The notes below the pieces were generated by a model that was not told where the DNA came from, searched no databases, and saw only the letters and a list, made by a program, of their open reading frames with translations. This document shows, one piece after another, positions 15,527 to 24,225 of a stretch of DNA of 64,000 nucleotides. This DNA comes from Conexibacter sp. CPCC 206217. Lineage in GTDB: Bacteria > Actinomycetota > Thermoleophilia > Solirubrobacterales > Solirubrobacteraceae. A program made the translations under genes and the position numbers. The stretch covers positions 62,001 to 126,000 of the forward strand of contig NZ_JAUTDO010000006.1 in assembly GCF_030646165.1 (NCBI RefSeq), read 5' to 3'. Position 1 is the stretch's first letter; every line of letters starts with the position of its first letter.

Positions 15527-17275
15527 TCACGTCGTGGTCGGCGCGGCGGTCGCGATCGATCTGCCCTGCCGCTCGTCGTCGTGGGACGGCTCGCGGCGCC
15601 GCTCCCAGAATCCGCCGGCGGCGGCGGCGATCAGCAGCGCGATCGCGATCGCGACGGCCAGCTGCGGGCCGGCGTCGCCGCCCGCCTCGGCGCCGCGCAG
15701 CCCGTAGGCCGCCGCGAGCGCGACATCCCTGCTCCCGGCCGCCGCGTCGCCGCCGACGAGCACGCCGCTGACCTGCTCGCCGGCGGCGGCGTCAGAGCCA
15801 GTTGTGCGGCCACGCGTGGAGTCGCCGCCGCTGCCGCCGGATCTCAGCGTCGAGCCGGTGTCGACGTCAGCGCCACCGCCGTCGGGCCTGGCGGGGGCGG
15901 ACGGCTTCGCGGCGGCCGGTCCGGAGGCGGGGGGCGCCGACGCTTCGCTCTGCGGCGGCGCCTCGCTGTCGACCGGATCTCTGTCCTGCTCGGATTGGGT
16001 GCGCTCGCGGCCGCGTCTGACGGCGCGCGTGACGGAGGTCTGCCGCACGCCGCCGATCGCGCGGCCCTTGCTGCCCTGTCGGGGCCGGCTGAAGTTCGGT
16101 GCGCCCTCGCCGCCGCCGCCCGCCAGGACGCCGCCGCCGGGCGTGTTCGAGGCACCGCCGCTGCCGCCGCCGATGCCGTCGGCCGGTCTGTCCGGCGAGG
16201 GGGCGTTGCGCGGGTCCGGCACCTTGTGCGTGAAGGGGACGGGCGGGATCGGCAGGTACCGGCCCGCGTAGGCCGGCATCGAGTAGGCCGTCATCCACAT
16301 CGGGCTCATGTCGTCGTCGACCTTCCAGCTGATGTGTCCGTCCGGTCTCTGGAGCGATGCGAGGAAGTCGAGCACGCTTGCGCCCGATCTCCGCCACTCC
16401 GCTGCCGTGGGAGCCTCGCCGACGGCCCACAACCCCTGCGCGACCCACGCGGTCGAGCCGGAGTTGCCCGCATTCTCGCTGACCAGCAGCGGGAAGCCGC
16501 CGTCGTCTCTCTGCATCGCGTGCAGCCATTCCAGCGCTCTTTCGAGCGCCGCGCGCGAGGCTCTGTCCTCCGTGCCGCCGCTGTTGACGCGGCCGGCGGC
16601 GCGCAGCGCTTGGAGGGCCGCCCCGGTCATGTCGGTGCTGCTGTTGGAGTGCGGCGAGGTGTCGGACCAGCTGCCGTCGTCGTTCTGCGCGCTCAGCAGC
16701 CAGTCGGCGGCTCTGGGGATCGCGGCGTCGACCGCGGGATCTCTGAGGAGCGCGAGCGAGAGGATCGCGAAGATCGTCGTGTTGACGGGGGAGGAGGTCT
16801 CCGGGGCGTCGAACGTGCGGGAGAAGGCGCCGCTGTCCTTCTGCTGGCGCAGGATGCCGCCGACGAGGTCGACGCCGCCGAACGAGCGCGGATCGGTGCC
16901 GGCGGCGACGACCACGAGCAGCGTTCGCTCGAGGTCGGTGGTGTTCTCGAGTCTGGTCGCCGACGCCTCGATGCAGTCGAAGACCGAGCGGTACCCGTCG
17001 GGCCGGAACTGCTCGCGCGGGTTGACCCCGGCGGCGGCGAGCGCCAGCGCCGTCCACGGGCTCGCCACGACCGGATCCCCCTCGCCGCCCGGGACGATCG
17101 GGAAGCAGCCGTCTCTGAGCTGGTGCTGCTGCATGTAGGCGACGGTCCCGTCCAGCAGACGATCGCCCGGCTGCGCCGGCGACGAGCGGCTGGCGAACGC
17201 AAGCGCGACGAGCGAACACGTCAGCGCCGCGAACGCAAGCGTGATGGCCGAGCGGCACTTGGGCAGCGACGGCAT
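15527..17275 (-). CDS. Membrane-anchored alpha/alpha-barrel (transcobalamin-like) surface protein
   Basis: A 582-residue protein. A signal peptide (1-35) is followed by an alpha/alpha barrel (about 38-345) with repeats 'SPWTALALAAAGVNP', 'NTTIFAILSLALL', 'DMTGAALQALRAAG' and 'GSTAWVAQGLWAVG', each with the W/T-A-x-x-A-L pattern seen in the 719-residue neighbour. Residues 350-530 are a Gly/Ser/Pro-rich, probably extended wall-spanning linker. A single membrane helix (538-556) ends in 'WERRR' and a short cytoplasmic tail. No DUF4430 domain is fused. It starts the riboswitch-led operon with the ExbB-like and DUF2149 genes. ATG 17275 fits the signal peptide; upstream in-frame codons lie in the riboswitch leader. 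A corrinoid-receptor role is inferred. Confidence 0.76.
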   Translation of the reverse strand: MPSLPKCRSAITLAFAALTCSLVALAFASRSSPAQPGDRLLDGTVAYMQQHQLRDGCFPIVPGGEGDPVVASPWTALALAAAGVNPREQFRPDGYRSVFDCIEASATRLENTTDLERTLLVVVAAGTDPRSFGGVDLVGGILRQQKDSGAFSRTFDAPETSSPVNTTIFAILSLALLRDPAVDAAIPRAADWLLSAQNDDGSWSDTSPHSNSSTDMTGAALQALRAAGRVNSGGTEDRASRAALERALEWLHAMQRDDGGFPLLVSENAGNSGSTAWVAQGLWAVGEAPTAAEWRRSGASVLDFLASLQRPDGHISWKVDDDMSPMWMTAYSMPAYAGRYLPIPPVPFTHKVPDPRNAPSPDRPADGIGGGSGGASNTPGGGVLAGGGGEGAPNFSRPRQGSKGRAIGGVRQTSVTRAVRRGRERTQSEQDRDPVDSEAPPQSEASAPPASGPAAAKPSAPARPDGGGADVDTGSTLRSGGSGGDSTRGRTTGSDAAAGEQVSGVLVGGDAAAGSRDVALAAAYGLRGAEAGGDAGPQLAVAIAIALLIAAAAGGFWERRREPSHDDERQGRSIATAAPTTT

Positions 17276-17444
17276 CGACGTCTCAGCGGCCGGCGGTCGC
17301 GCGCACCGACGAACCAGCCTCCGAGAAACGCTCCTCGGCAACGTGGCTGTTCGGGTGATGTGGCACGATGTCGGCTCCTGCTCCGTGCGGCCGTTTCGCG
17401 AGGCCGGGTGGTCGGAACCCGTCGGCGGAACGCCGCACGGGCCG

Positions 17445-17617
17445 AGTCGACAGGTTTTCGGGCTTGGACGTCGCTGCCGGTCCGCCTTCCCAGGGCATCG
17501 CCCCAGTGGCCTCATGAACCGCTGCCTCACGTCCCCACCGCTGCGCGCCAGCTCCGGATTCCGACCGGATTCCCTGACCCGTGCTTCGGGTGCGATCGAC
17601 TCGCGTCCGCAACCCTA
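17445..17617 (-). promoter_or_regulatory. Cobalamin riboswitch for the anchored barrel / ExbB operon
   Basis: On the minus strand, a TAGGGT -10 hexamer (17612-17617) is followed by an aptamer with GGGTCAGGGAATCCGGT, GGAATCCGGAGCTGGCGCGC, then CTGGGAAGGCGG and a 3' CCGAAAACCTGTCG near 17446-17460. About 170 bases of leader remain before the ATG, enough for an expression platform. Its 5' part resembles the metE riboswitch far more closely than the other two in this window. Confidence 0.92.
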
Positions 17618-17666
17618 CCGATCGGGCCGCGTCGCTCGCGCCGACGACCCCTCACCCCGCAGCGCC

Positions 17667-17696
17667 GCCGGGGCCGGCAACCGAACCGGCCCCGGC
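17667..17696 (-). terminator. Terminator-like hairpin after malate synthase gene
   Basis: A perfect 11-bp GC stem (GCCGGGGCCGG / CCGGCCCCGGC) with an 8-base loop begins 15 bases past the aceB stop. It would also shield the riboswitch promoter downstream from read-through. Confidence 0.65.
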
Positions 17697-17710
17697 GGGA
17701 GCCGCGCCGC

Positions 17711-19288
<1,578 letters not shown>

Positions 19289-19296
19289 CTCGCTCC

Positions 19297-19313
19297 ATTC
19301 CACGATGTGAAAT
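19297..19313. promoter_or_regulatory. Probable IclR-type operator
   Basis: ATTCCAC-GAT-GTGAAAT is a near-perfect 17-bp palindrome (6 of 7 arm positions) in the short aceB/regulator divergent region. It resembles IclR-family boxes of the TGGAAAT-N-ATTTCCA kind. A further ATTCCAC half-site lies at about 19328. It overlaps the 5' leader of aceB. Confidence 0.6.
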
Positions 19314-19355
19314 AATCTGCCCGATGTATTCCACTAATGGTTGCACGAGCGCGCG

Positions 19356-20111
19356 ATGAGCGAAGCTGGACCCGTCCAGGCGGTCGCGCGCAGCCTGCGG
19401 CTGTTGAACGCGATCGCGGCTGAGGGCGAGGTCGGCGTGATCGAGCTGGCCGAGGCGACGGGCCTGAGCGCGGGCACGACGCACCGGCTGCTGGCGACGC
19501 TCGTCGCCGGCGGTTACGTCGCGCACGACGCGCAGACGCGGCGCTACCGCCTCGGGATCCAGCTGTTCACCGTCGCGGCGGCGGGGGAGCGCCAGCTGGA
19601 GCGGCTGCGGCGCGCTGCGGCGCCCGCGCTGGAGCGGCTGCGCGACGCCTTCGACGAGACGACCAACCTCGTCGTGCTCGACCGCACCAGCATCGTCTAC
19701 GTCGACCAGGTCGAGAGCACGCGCCCCGTGCGCCTCTTCAGCCGGGTCGGCAACCGCGTGCCGGCGCACGCCAGCGGCGCGGGCAAGGCGCTGCTGGCGC
19801 ACGCTGCGGCCGAGGACGTCGAGGCGCTGCTGGCCGGCGCGCCACTGCAGGCGGTGACCGAGCACACGATCACGGCCGCCGACGCCCTGCGCGCCGAGCT
19901 GGTGCGCGTGCGCGAGCGCGGCTGGGCGCTCGACGAGGAGGAGTTCGACGAGGGCGTCGTCTGCGCTGCCGCGCCGGTGCTCGTCGGCGGGCGCGCCCTC
20001 AGCGCGCTGAGTGTCTCCGGGCCGAGCGAGCGGATGCGCAGACGATCGCTCGACGCGGTCGGCGCGCGCGTCGCGCAGGCGGCCGGCGAGGTCGCGGCGG
20101 CACTCGCCTGA
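19356..20111 (+). CDS. IclR-family transcriptional regulator
   Basis: A 251-residue regulator with an N-terminal winged helix ('LLNAIAAEGEVGVIELAEAT', recognition helix 'LSAGTTHRLLATLVAGGYV') and a C-terminal IclR effector domain ('RVGNRVPAHASGAGKALLAH' and 'GWALDEEEFDEGVVCAAAPV'). It is transcribed away from aceB, with starts about 70 bases apart and a shared operator, so it most likely controls aceB and itself. The effector is probably a small acid such as glyoxylate, by family analogy. ATG 19356 was preferred to a TTG at 19341; neither has a strong ribosome site. Confidence 0.88.
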   Translation: MSEAGPVQAVARSLRLLNAIAAEGEVGVIELAEATGLSAGTTHRLLATLVAGGYVAHDAQTRRYRLGIQLFTVAAAGERQLERLRRAAAPALERLRDAFDETTNLVVLDRTSIVYVDQVESTRPVRLFSRVGNRVPAHASGAGKALLAHAAAEDVEALLAGAPLQAVTEHTITAADALRAELVRVRERGWALDEEEFDEGVVCAAAPVLVGGRALSALSVSGPSERMRRRSLDAVGARVAQAAGEVAAALA

Positions 20112-20115
20112 CGCG

Positions 20116-20337
20116 TCAGTACGCCGGCGGCTCGGGCGGCCCGGGCGGACGCCGCCCGGGCTGCGTGCGACGGGTCGTCGCGAACGTCATCGCGAGCCCG
20201 ATCACGAGACCCACGGCGCCGCCGATCATCAGGATCAGGCCGACGGTCTGAAGGTCGACGCTGGCCACGTGCGCGGTCACCGCGAAACGCAGGATCGCGC
20301 CGACGATGATCAGGAAGAGGCTGCCTCCGATGGTCAC
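20116..20337 (-). CDS. Small DUF6458-type membrane protein
   Basis: A 73-residue protein with two membrane helices (about 3-23 and 28-51) joined by a short 'HVASVDLQTVG' turn, the pattern of the actinobacterial DUF6458 family. The tail is Arg/Pro-rich. The GTG start is 8 bases after a TAGGCT -10 hexamer (20345-20350, minus strand), so the transcript is probably leaderless. Its function is unknown. It is convergent with the IclR gene, 4 bases apart. Confidence 0.72.
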   Translation of the reverse strand: MTIGGSLFLIIVGAILRFAVTAHVASVDLQTVGLILMIGGAVGLVIGLAMTFATTRRTQPGRRPPGPPEPPAY

Positions 20338-20347
20338 GTTCGCCAGC

Positions 20348-21154
20348 CTATCTTGATAACGCCGCCGCCGCGACTGACAGAAAATCCTCCAGGCGCTGCT
20401 GGCGGCGGTCGTCGGTGACGGCGAGATGGATCTCCAGCACCTCGGCGCCTGCCACCGGGCGGTGGACGAGGCCCGGGCGGGCGTAGGAGCGCGCGACGCT
20501 GCGCGGCACCATCGCGATGCCGAGGCCCGACGCGACCAGTTCGAACTTCTCCTCCACCGACGCGGTGCGCCGTGCGGCGGCGTCGATGATCGTCTCGCCG
20601 TCGAGGTCGGCCGCGGTCAGGCGGCGCCGCGACGCGAGGCGGTGGGTGGCCGGCATGCAGGCGACCTTCGGCTCGCTGCCGACCCGGATCGTGCGCAGCC
20701 CCTCGGGGTCGAACGGCTGGCGGATGCAGGCGACGTCGGCGCGGCCGTCGCGCAGCGCCTCGGCCTGGTCGTACCAGTGCAGGCGCAGCAGTTCGACCTC
20801 GACGCCGGGGTGCGCTGCGCCGAACGCGCGGACCGCGGGGGAGACCTGCAGGCCGGGCGCGAAGCCGACCACCAGGCGCTCGACGCCGCGCGCGGCCTCG
20901 TGCGTACGGCGGGTCGCCGCGGCGGCGGTCGCGAGCACGCCCGGCACGTCCGCATACAGCTGCCTGCCGGCCGGCGTCAGCTGCACGCTGCGGGTGGTGC
21001 GCACCAGCAGCGCGCAGCCCAGTTCCTGCTCGAGCGCGCGGATCTGCCGGCTCAGGACCGGCTGCGCGATGTAGAGCTGCTCGGCGGCACGGCCGAAGTG
21101 CTCGTGCTCCGCGACGGCAGCGAAGTAGCGCAGCTTGCGCAGATCCAGATCCAT
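20348..21154 (-). CDS. LysR-family transcriptional regulator
   Basis: A 268-residue regulator. The N-terminal helix-turn-helix ('LRYFAAVAEHEHFGRAAEQL', 'IAQPVLSRQIRALEQELG') is typical LysR, followed by a periplasmic-binding-like effector domain. It is divergent from the NmrA-like gene, with a perfect palindrome four bases before its start, so it probably represses itself and regulates the neighbour. The effector is unknown. Confidence 0.93.
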   Translation of the reverse strand: MDLDLRKLRYFAAVAEHEHFGRAAEQLYIAQPVLSRQIRALEQELGCALLVRTTRSVQLTPAGRQLYADVPGVLATAAAATRRTHEAARGVERLVVGFAPGLQVSPAVRAFGAAHPGVEVELLRLHWYDQAEALRDGRADVACIRQPFDPEGLRTIRVGSEPKVACMPATHRLASRRRLTAADLDGETIIDAAARRTASVEEKFELVASGLGIAMVPRSVARSYARPGLVHRPVAGAEVLEIHLAVTDDRRQQRLEDFLSVAAAALSR

Positions 21155-21157
21155 GCC

Positions 21158-21180
21158 TTCACGGTATCAATGCCCGTGAA
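21158..21180. promoter_or_regulatory. LysR-type operator palindrome
   Basis: TTCACGG-N9-CCGTGAA is a perfect 7-bp inverted repeat in the LysR/NmrA divergent region. The arm length and spacing fit a LysR recognition site. It lies immediately upstream of the regulator start and about 45 bases before the NmrA-like start. Confidence 0.6.
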
Positions 21181-21223
21181 GAGGTATTGGACGCGCGGCG
21201 CGCGCGAGCGCAGAGTCACTCGC

Positions 21224-22102
21224 ATGATCGTGATCACGACACCCACCGGCCAGATCGGCCGCCAGGTCCTCGAACGTGTCCTCGACAGCGGCGAACCGAT
21301 CCGCGTGATCGCCCGAGACGCCTCCCGCATTCCCGTCCAGACGCGCGAGCGCGTCGAGCTCGTGGAGGGCTCGCACGGCGACGCCGCGGTGGTCGAGCAG
21401 GCGTTCGCCGGCGCCGACGCCGTCTTCTGGCTGCCGCCGCCGAACCCGCGCGCCGACAGCGTCGAGGCCGGCTACACCGACTTCACCCGCCCGGCCTGCG
21501 CCGCCTTCGAGGCGCACGGCGTCAAGCGGGTCGTCGGGATCTCGGCGCTCGGCCGCGGCGTGACCGACCGCGCTGGGCTGGTGACGGCGTCGCTGGCGAT
21601 GGACGACCTGATCGCGAGCACGGGCGTGGGCTACCGCGCGCTGACGATGCCGTCGTTCATGGACAACGTCCTGCGCCAGGTCGGATCGATCAGGGACCAG
21701 GGCGTCTTCTTCTCGCCGCTCTCCGCCGATCGCAGACTCCCGCTCTGCGCCACCCGCGACATCGCCGCCGTGGCGGCCGAGTTGCTGCTCGACGACTCCT
21801 GGAGCGGCCAGGGAAGCGTCCCGGTCCTCGGCCCCGAGGACCTCTCCCACGACGAGATGGCGCAGATCATCTCGCAGGTGCTCGGCAAGCCGGTGCGCTT
21901 CCAGCAGATCCCCGGCGAGGCGTTCAAGGCGCGGCTGCTCGAGTTCGGGGCGTCGGAGGCGATCGCGCAGGCGACGCTCGAGATGATGGAGGCGAAGGAC
22001 GCCGGCCTCGACAACGCTGAGCCGCGCACGCCGCAGGCGACGACGCCGACGAGCTTCCGGCAGTGGTGCGAGGAGGTGCTCGCGCCGGCTGTGGGGGGCT
22101 GA
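21224..22102 (+). CDS. NmrA-like NAD(P)-binding protein
   Basis: A 292-residue atypical short-chain dehydrogenase of the NmrA/QOR2-like type. The glycine motif is 'TTPTGQIGRQVL' at the extreme N-terminus; later comes 'GISALGRGVTD'. Such proteins act as quinone reductases or redox sensors, and substrate cannot be told from sequence. ATG 21224 gives the canonical N-terminus starting at the first beta strand; an ATG at 21170 lies inside the LysR palindrome. The divergent LysR gene is the likely controller. Confidence 0.85.
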   Translation: MIVITTPTGQIGRQVLERVLDSGEPIRVIARDASRIPVQTRERVELVEGSHGDAAVVEQAFAGADAVFWLPPPNPRADSVEAGYTDFTRPACAAFEAHGVKRVVGISALGRGVTDRAGLVTASLAMDDLIASTGVGYRALTMPSFMDNVLRQVGSIRDQGVFFSPLSADRRLPLCATRDIAAVAAELLLDDSWSGQGSVPVLGPEDLSHDEMAQIISQVLGKPVRFQQIPGEAFKARLLEFGASEAIAQATLEMMEAKDAGLDNAEPRTPQATTPTSFRQWCEEVLAPAVGG

Positions 22103-22116
22103 GCGGGGAGGAGGCG

Positions 22117-22181
22117 CTTGTCGCCGGCTCCAACCCGGCCGCCGCTGCGCCCGCTGCGCCGTGCCGCGCCGGCAGTAGCGT
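22117..22181 (+). promoter_or_regulatory. Regulon promoter A (palindrome plus -10)
   Basis: CTTGT-N8-CCAAC (22117-22134) matches the recurring GTTGT-N8-ACAAC element at 8 of 10 positions. A TAGCGT -10 hexamer (22176-22181) is centred exactly 53 bp downstream. The -10 ends 8 bases before the ATG of the DUF35 gene, so that transcript is probably leaderless. Confidence 0.62.
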
Positions 22182-22189
22182 GACCCGCC

Positions 22190-22627
22190 ATGACCGCGCG
22201 ACCCGTGCCGCCGCTGCCGGACGTCGACGATGCGCTCGCCGCGCCCTTCTGGGCCGCCGCGCGCGAGCGGCGGCTCGCGCTGCAGCGCTGCGGCGCATGC
22301 GGATACGTCGCGTGGCCGCCCGCGCGCGTCTGCCCCGACTGCCTCGCGCAGCGGCTGCGCTGGGAGGCGGTCGCGCAGACGGGGGAGATCTGGAGCTTCG
22401 CGGTCTACCACCGCGCGCTGCATCCGGCGTTCGCCGCGGCGGTGCCGTACGCCGTGCTCGCCGTGACGCTCGACGCCGGACCGCTGATGATCGGCGCGGC
22501 GGTCGACGCGATCGACCGGCTCGCGGTCGGGGCGCGCGTGCGCGTGCGCTTCGAGGACGTCGCCGCGCGCGTCACGCTCGTGCGCTTCGCGCTCGACGAC
22601 GGGACCGCGCCAGGAGCTCCGCGATGA
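22190..22627 (+). CDS. DUF35 zinc-ribbon/OB-fold protein
   Basis: A 145-residue member of the DUF35 (ChsH2 C-terminal-like) family. A rubredoxin-like zinc ribbon ('CGACGYVAWPPARVCPDCLA', four Cys) is followed by an OB fold. These proteins pair with thiolase-like partners of the SCP2/Ltp2 type and are needed for their retro-aldol or thiolytic activity. The stop overlaps the start of the thiolase-like gene by four bases, supporting one complex. It probably acts in CoA-thioester side-chain cleavage. Confidence 0.85.
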   Translation: MTARPVPPLPDVDDALAAPFWAAARERRLALQRCGACGYVAWPPARVCPDCLAQRLRWEAVAQTGEIWSFAVYHRALHPAFAAAVPYAVLAVTLDAGPLMIGAAVDAIDRLAVGARVRVRFEDVAARVTLVRFALDDGTAPGAPR

Positions 22628-23757
22628 CCGCCGCGCAGTCGCGCAACAACGCCGCGATCGTCGGCATCGGAGCGACTGCGCAGGGGGAGCATCCGGGGCT
22701 CGCGGCCGACGATCTCGCGGTCGACGCCGCGAAGAGCGCGCTCGCCGACGCCGGCATCGCCAAGCACGAGGTCGACGGCCTGATCAGCTGCCGCACGCTC
22801 GACGGGCACGGCGACGACGTCGCGGTCGGCGCGCTGCTCGGGCTCAACCCGCGCTACAGCGCGGCGCTCAGCTACGGCACCTGCAACTTCTCGCTGCAGC
22901 TCGCGGCGATGGCGATCGCGAGCGGGCTCGCGCGCACGATCCTGCTCGTCTACGGCGCCAACCAGCGCACCGGCAGAACGGACTTCGCGCAGACGCAGGA
23001 GGCGCGCGACTTCGCGCTGCCGCACGGCTTCGTCCACATCGCCGGCCCGGCCGCGCTCGCCTTCCGCCGTCACCAGCACCTGTACGGCACGACGGAGGCG
23101 CAGCTCGGCGCGATCGCGGTCGCGCAGCGCCGCTGGGCGCAGCTCAACCCGCTCGCGATCTTCAGATCGCCGCTGACGCTCGACGCCTACCTCGCCAAGC
23201 CGTACCTCGTCGCTCCGCTGCGTCGCGACGACGTGACGATGATCTCCGACGGCGGCGTCGCGGTCGTGATGACCGCGGCAGAGCGCGCCGCCGCGCACCC
23301 GCACCCCGCGGTGCTGCTGCGCGGCATCGCGCAGACCGCCGCCCTGCGCCAGAGCCAGAACCCCGACAACCTGCTGCGGCCATGGCTGAAGCCGGTCGCC
23401 GAGCGCGTCTTCGCGGCCGCGGGGATGCGGCCCGGCGACGTCGACGTCGCGTACTTCCAGGACCCGACCTCGGTGTGGGTGCTGCAGCTGCTCGAGCACT
23501 TCGGCTTCTGCGACCCGGGTGAGGCGGGGCCGTTCGTCGCCGACGGCCACACGGCACCGGGCGGCGCGCTGCCGGTCAACACCAACGGCGGGCAGTTGTC
23601 GGAGAGCTACATGTGGGGCTGGCTGCACGTCTGCGAGCTGGTGCGCCAGCTGCGCGGCACGGCCGGGCCGCGCCAGGTGGAGGGCGCGAGCGTCGCCCTG
23701 CACGCGTCGACCGGCGCCTTCTTCAAGGGCGCGGCGACGATCTTCGCGCGGGACTGA
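22624..23757 (+). CDS. Thiolase-fold (SCP2/Ltp2-like) protein
   Basis: A 377-residue thiolase-superfamily protein partnered with the overlapping DUF35 gene. It keeps the fold motifs 'NTNGGQLSESY' and 'DDVTMISDGGVAVVMT'. The usual nucleophilic Cys is not where expected: the only nearby Cys ('SYGTCNFSLQL') is about three residues off when aligned on the following helix, and the C-terminal CxG motif is replaced by 'VALHASTGAF'. This points to an Ltp2-like aldolase or other lyase, not a true thiolase. The substrate is unknown; a beta-hydroxyacyl-CoA is likely by family. Confidence 0.78.
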   Translation: MTAAQSRNNAAIVGIGATAQGEHPGLAADDLAVDAAKSALADAGIAKHEVDGLISCRTLDGHGDDVAVGALLGLNPRYSAALSYGTCNFSLQLAAMAIASGLARTILLVYGANQRTGRTDFAQTQEARDFALPHGFVHIAGPAALAFRRHQHLYGTTEAQLGAIAVAQRRWAQLNPLAIFRSPLTLDAYLAKPYLVAPLRRDDVTMISDGGVAVVMTAAERAAAHPHPAVLLRGIAQTAALRQSQNPDNLLRPWLKPVAERVFAAAGMRPGDVDVAYFQDPTSVWVLQLLEHFGFCDPGEAGPFVADGHTAPGGALPVNTNGGQLSESYMWGWLHVCELVRQLRGTAGPRQVEGASVALHASTGAFFKGAATIFARD

Positions 23758-23766
23758 CGGCGGGCC

Positions 23767-23786
23767 GCGCCCGCAGCGCCGGGCGC
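23767..23786. terminator. Short hairpin between convergent genes
   Basis: GCGCCCG-N6-CGGGCGC forms a 7-bp perfect stem between the convergent thiolase-like and biotin-carrier genes. It is a possible bidirectional terminator, with only moderate support given the high GC. Confidence 0.35.
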
Positions 23787-23844
23787 CGCTCGCCTTCGGC
23801 AGCTCCGCGTGCCACGCGCGCGGTGCGCTCGCGGCCGGCCGCGC

Positions 23845-24057
23845 TCAGTCGAGCACGAGCAGCGGATCGCCTTCCGAGACCGCCTGGCCCTCGCTGACGA
23901 GGACCTCCTTCACGGTGCCGGCGTCCTCGGACTCGACCGGCATCTCCATCTTCATCGACTCGAGGATCGCGACGACGTCGCCCTCCTCGACGGCGTCGCC
24001 GGGGGCGACCAGCAGTCTCCACACGCTGCCCGTCAGGTGCGCCTCTACGTTGGTCAT
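23845..24057 (-). CDS. Biotin carboxyl carrier protein (stand-alone biotinyl domain)
   Basis: A 70-residue biotinyl/lipoyl domain with the biotinylation motif 'ESMKMEMP' (usual motif is AMKM) and the 'GDAVEEGDVVAIL' turn. It carries CO2 between a biotin carboxylase and a carboxyltransferase. It is divergent from the carboxyltransferase gene at 24226 and shares its regulatory palindrome; the TAGGTT -10 on the minus strand lies 8 bases before the ATG, implying a leaderless transcript. No biotin carboxylase is encoded in the window. Confidence 0.9.
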   Translation of the reverse strand: MTNVEAHLTGSVWRLLVAPGDAVEEGDVVAILESMKMEMPVESEDAGTVKEVLVSEGQAVSEGDPLLVLD

Positions 24058-24064
24058 GGCGTGC

Positions 24065-24186
24065 AACCTAGATGGGGGTCAGTGGATGGCGATCAGCGTC
24101 GCCAGGCGCGCGTAGTGGAGATCGACAACGGCGCCGGAGGCGCGTGCTGACCGCGATCCCGCACGGGTCGGTGCAGCGGCTAGCGT
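24065..24186. promoter_or_regulatory. Divergent regulon promoter B
   Basis: GTAGT-N8-ACAAC (24112-24129) matches the shared palindrome at 9 of 10 positions. On the minus strand TAGGTT (24065-24070) is centred exactly 53 bp away and serves the biotin-carrier gene. On the plus strand TAGCGT (24181-24186) is 63 bp away, about one helical turn further, and serves the carboxyltransferase gene. Confidence 0.65.
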
Positions 24187-24225
24187 CGGCTCGACCCGGA
24201 TCAGGATCGATGGAGGTACGCCCAG

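Noticed and set aside
22105..22140. tRNA-like T-arm (GCCGG-CTCCAAC-CCGGC) suggesting a tRNA fragment or attachment site
   Set aside because: No acceptor, D or anticodon arm can be drawn around it, and the bases are better explained by the regulon palindrome CTTGT-N8-CCAAC.
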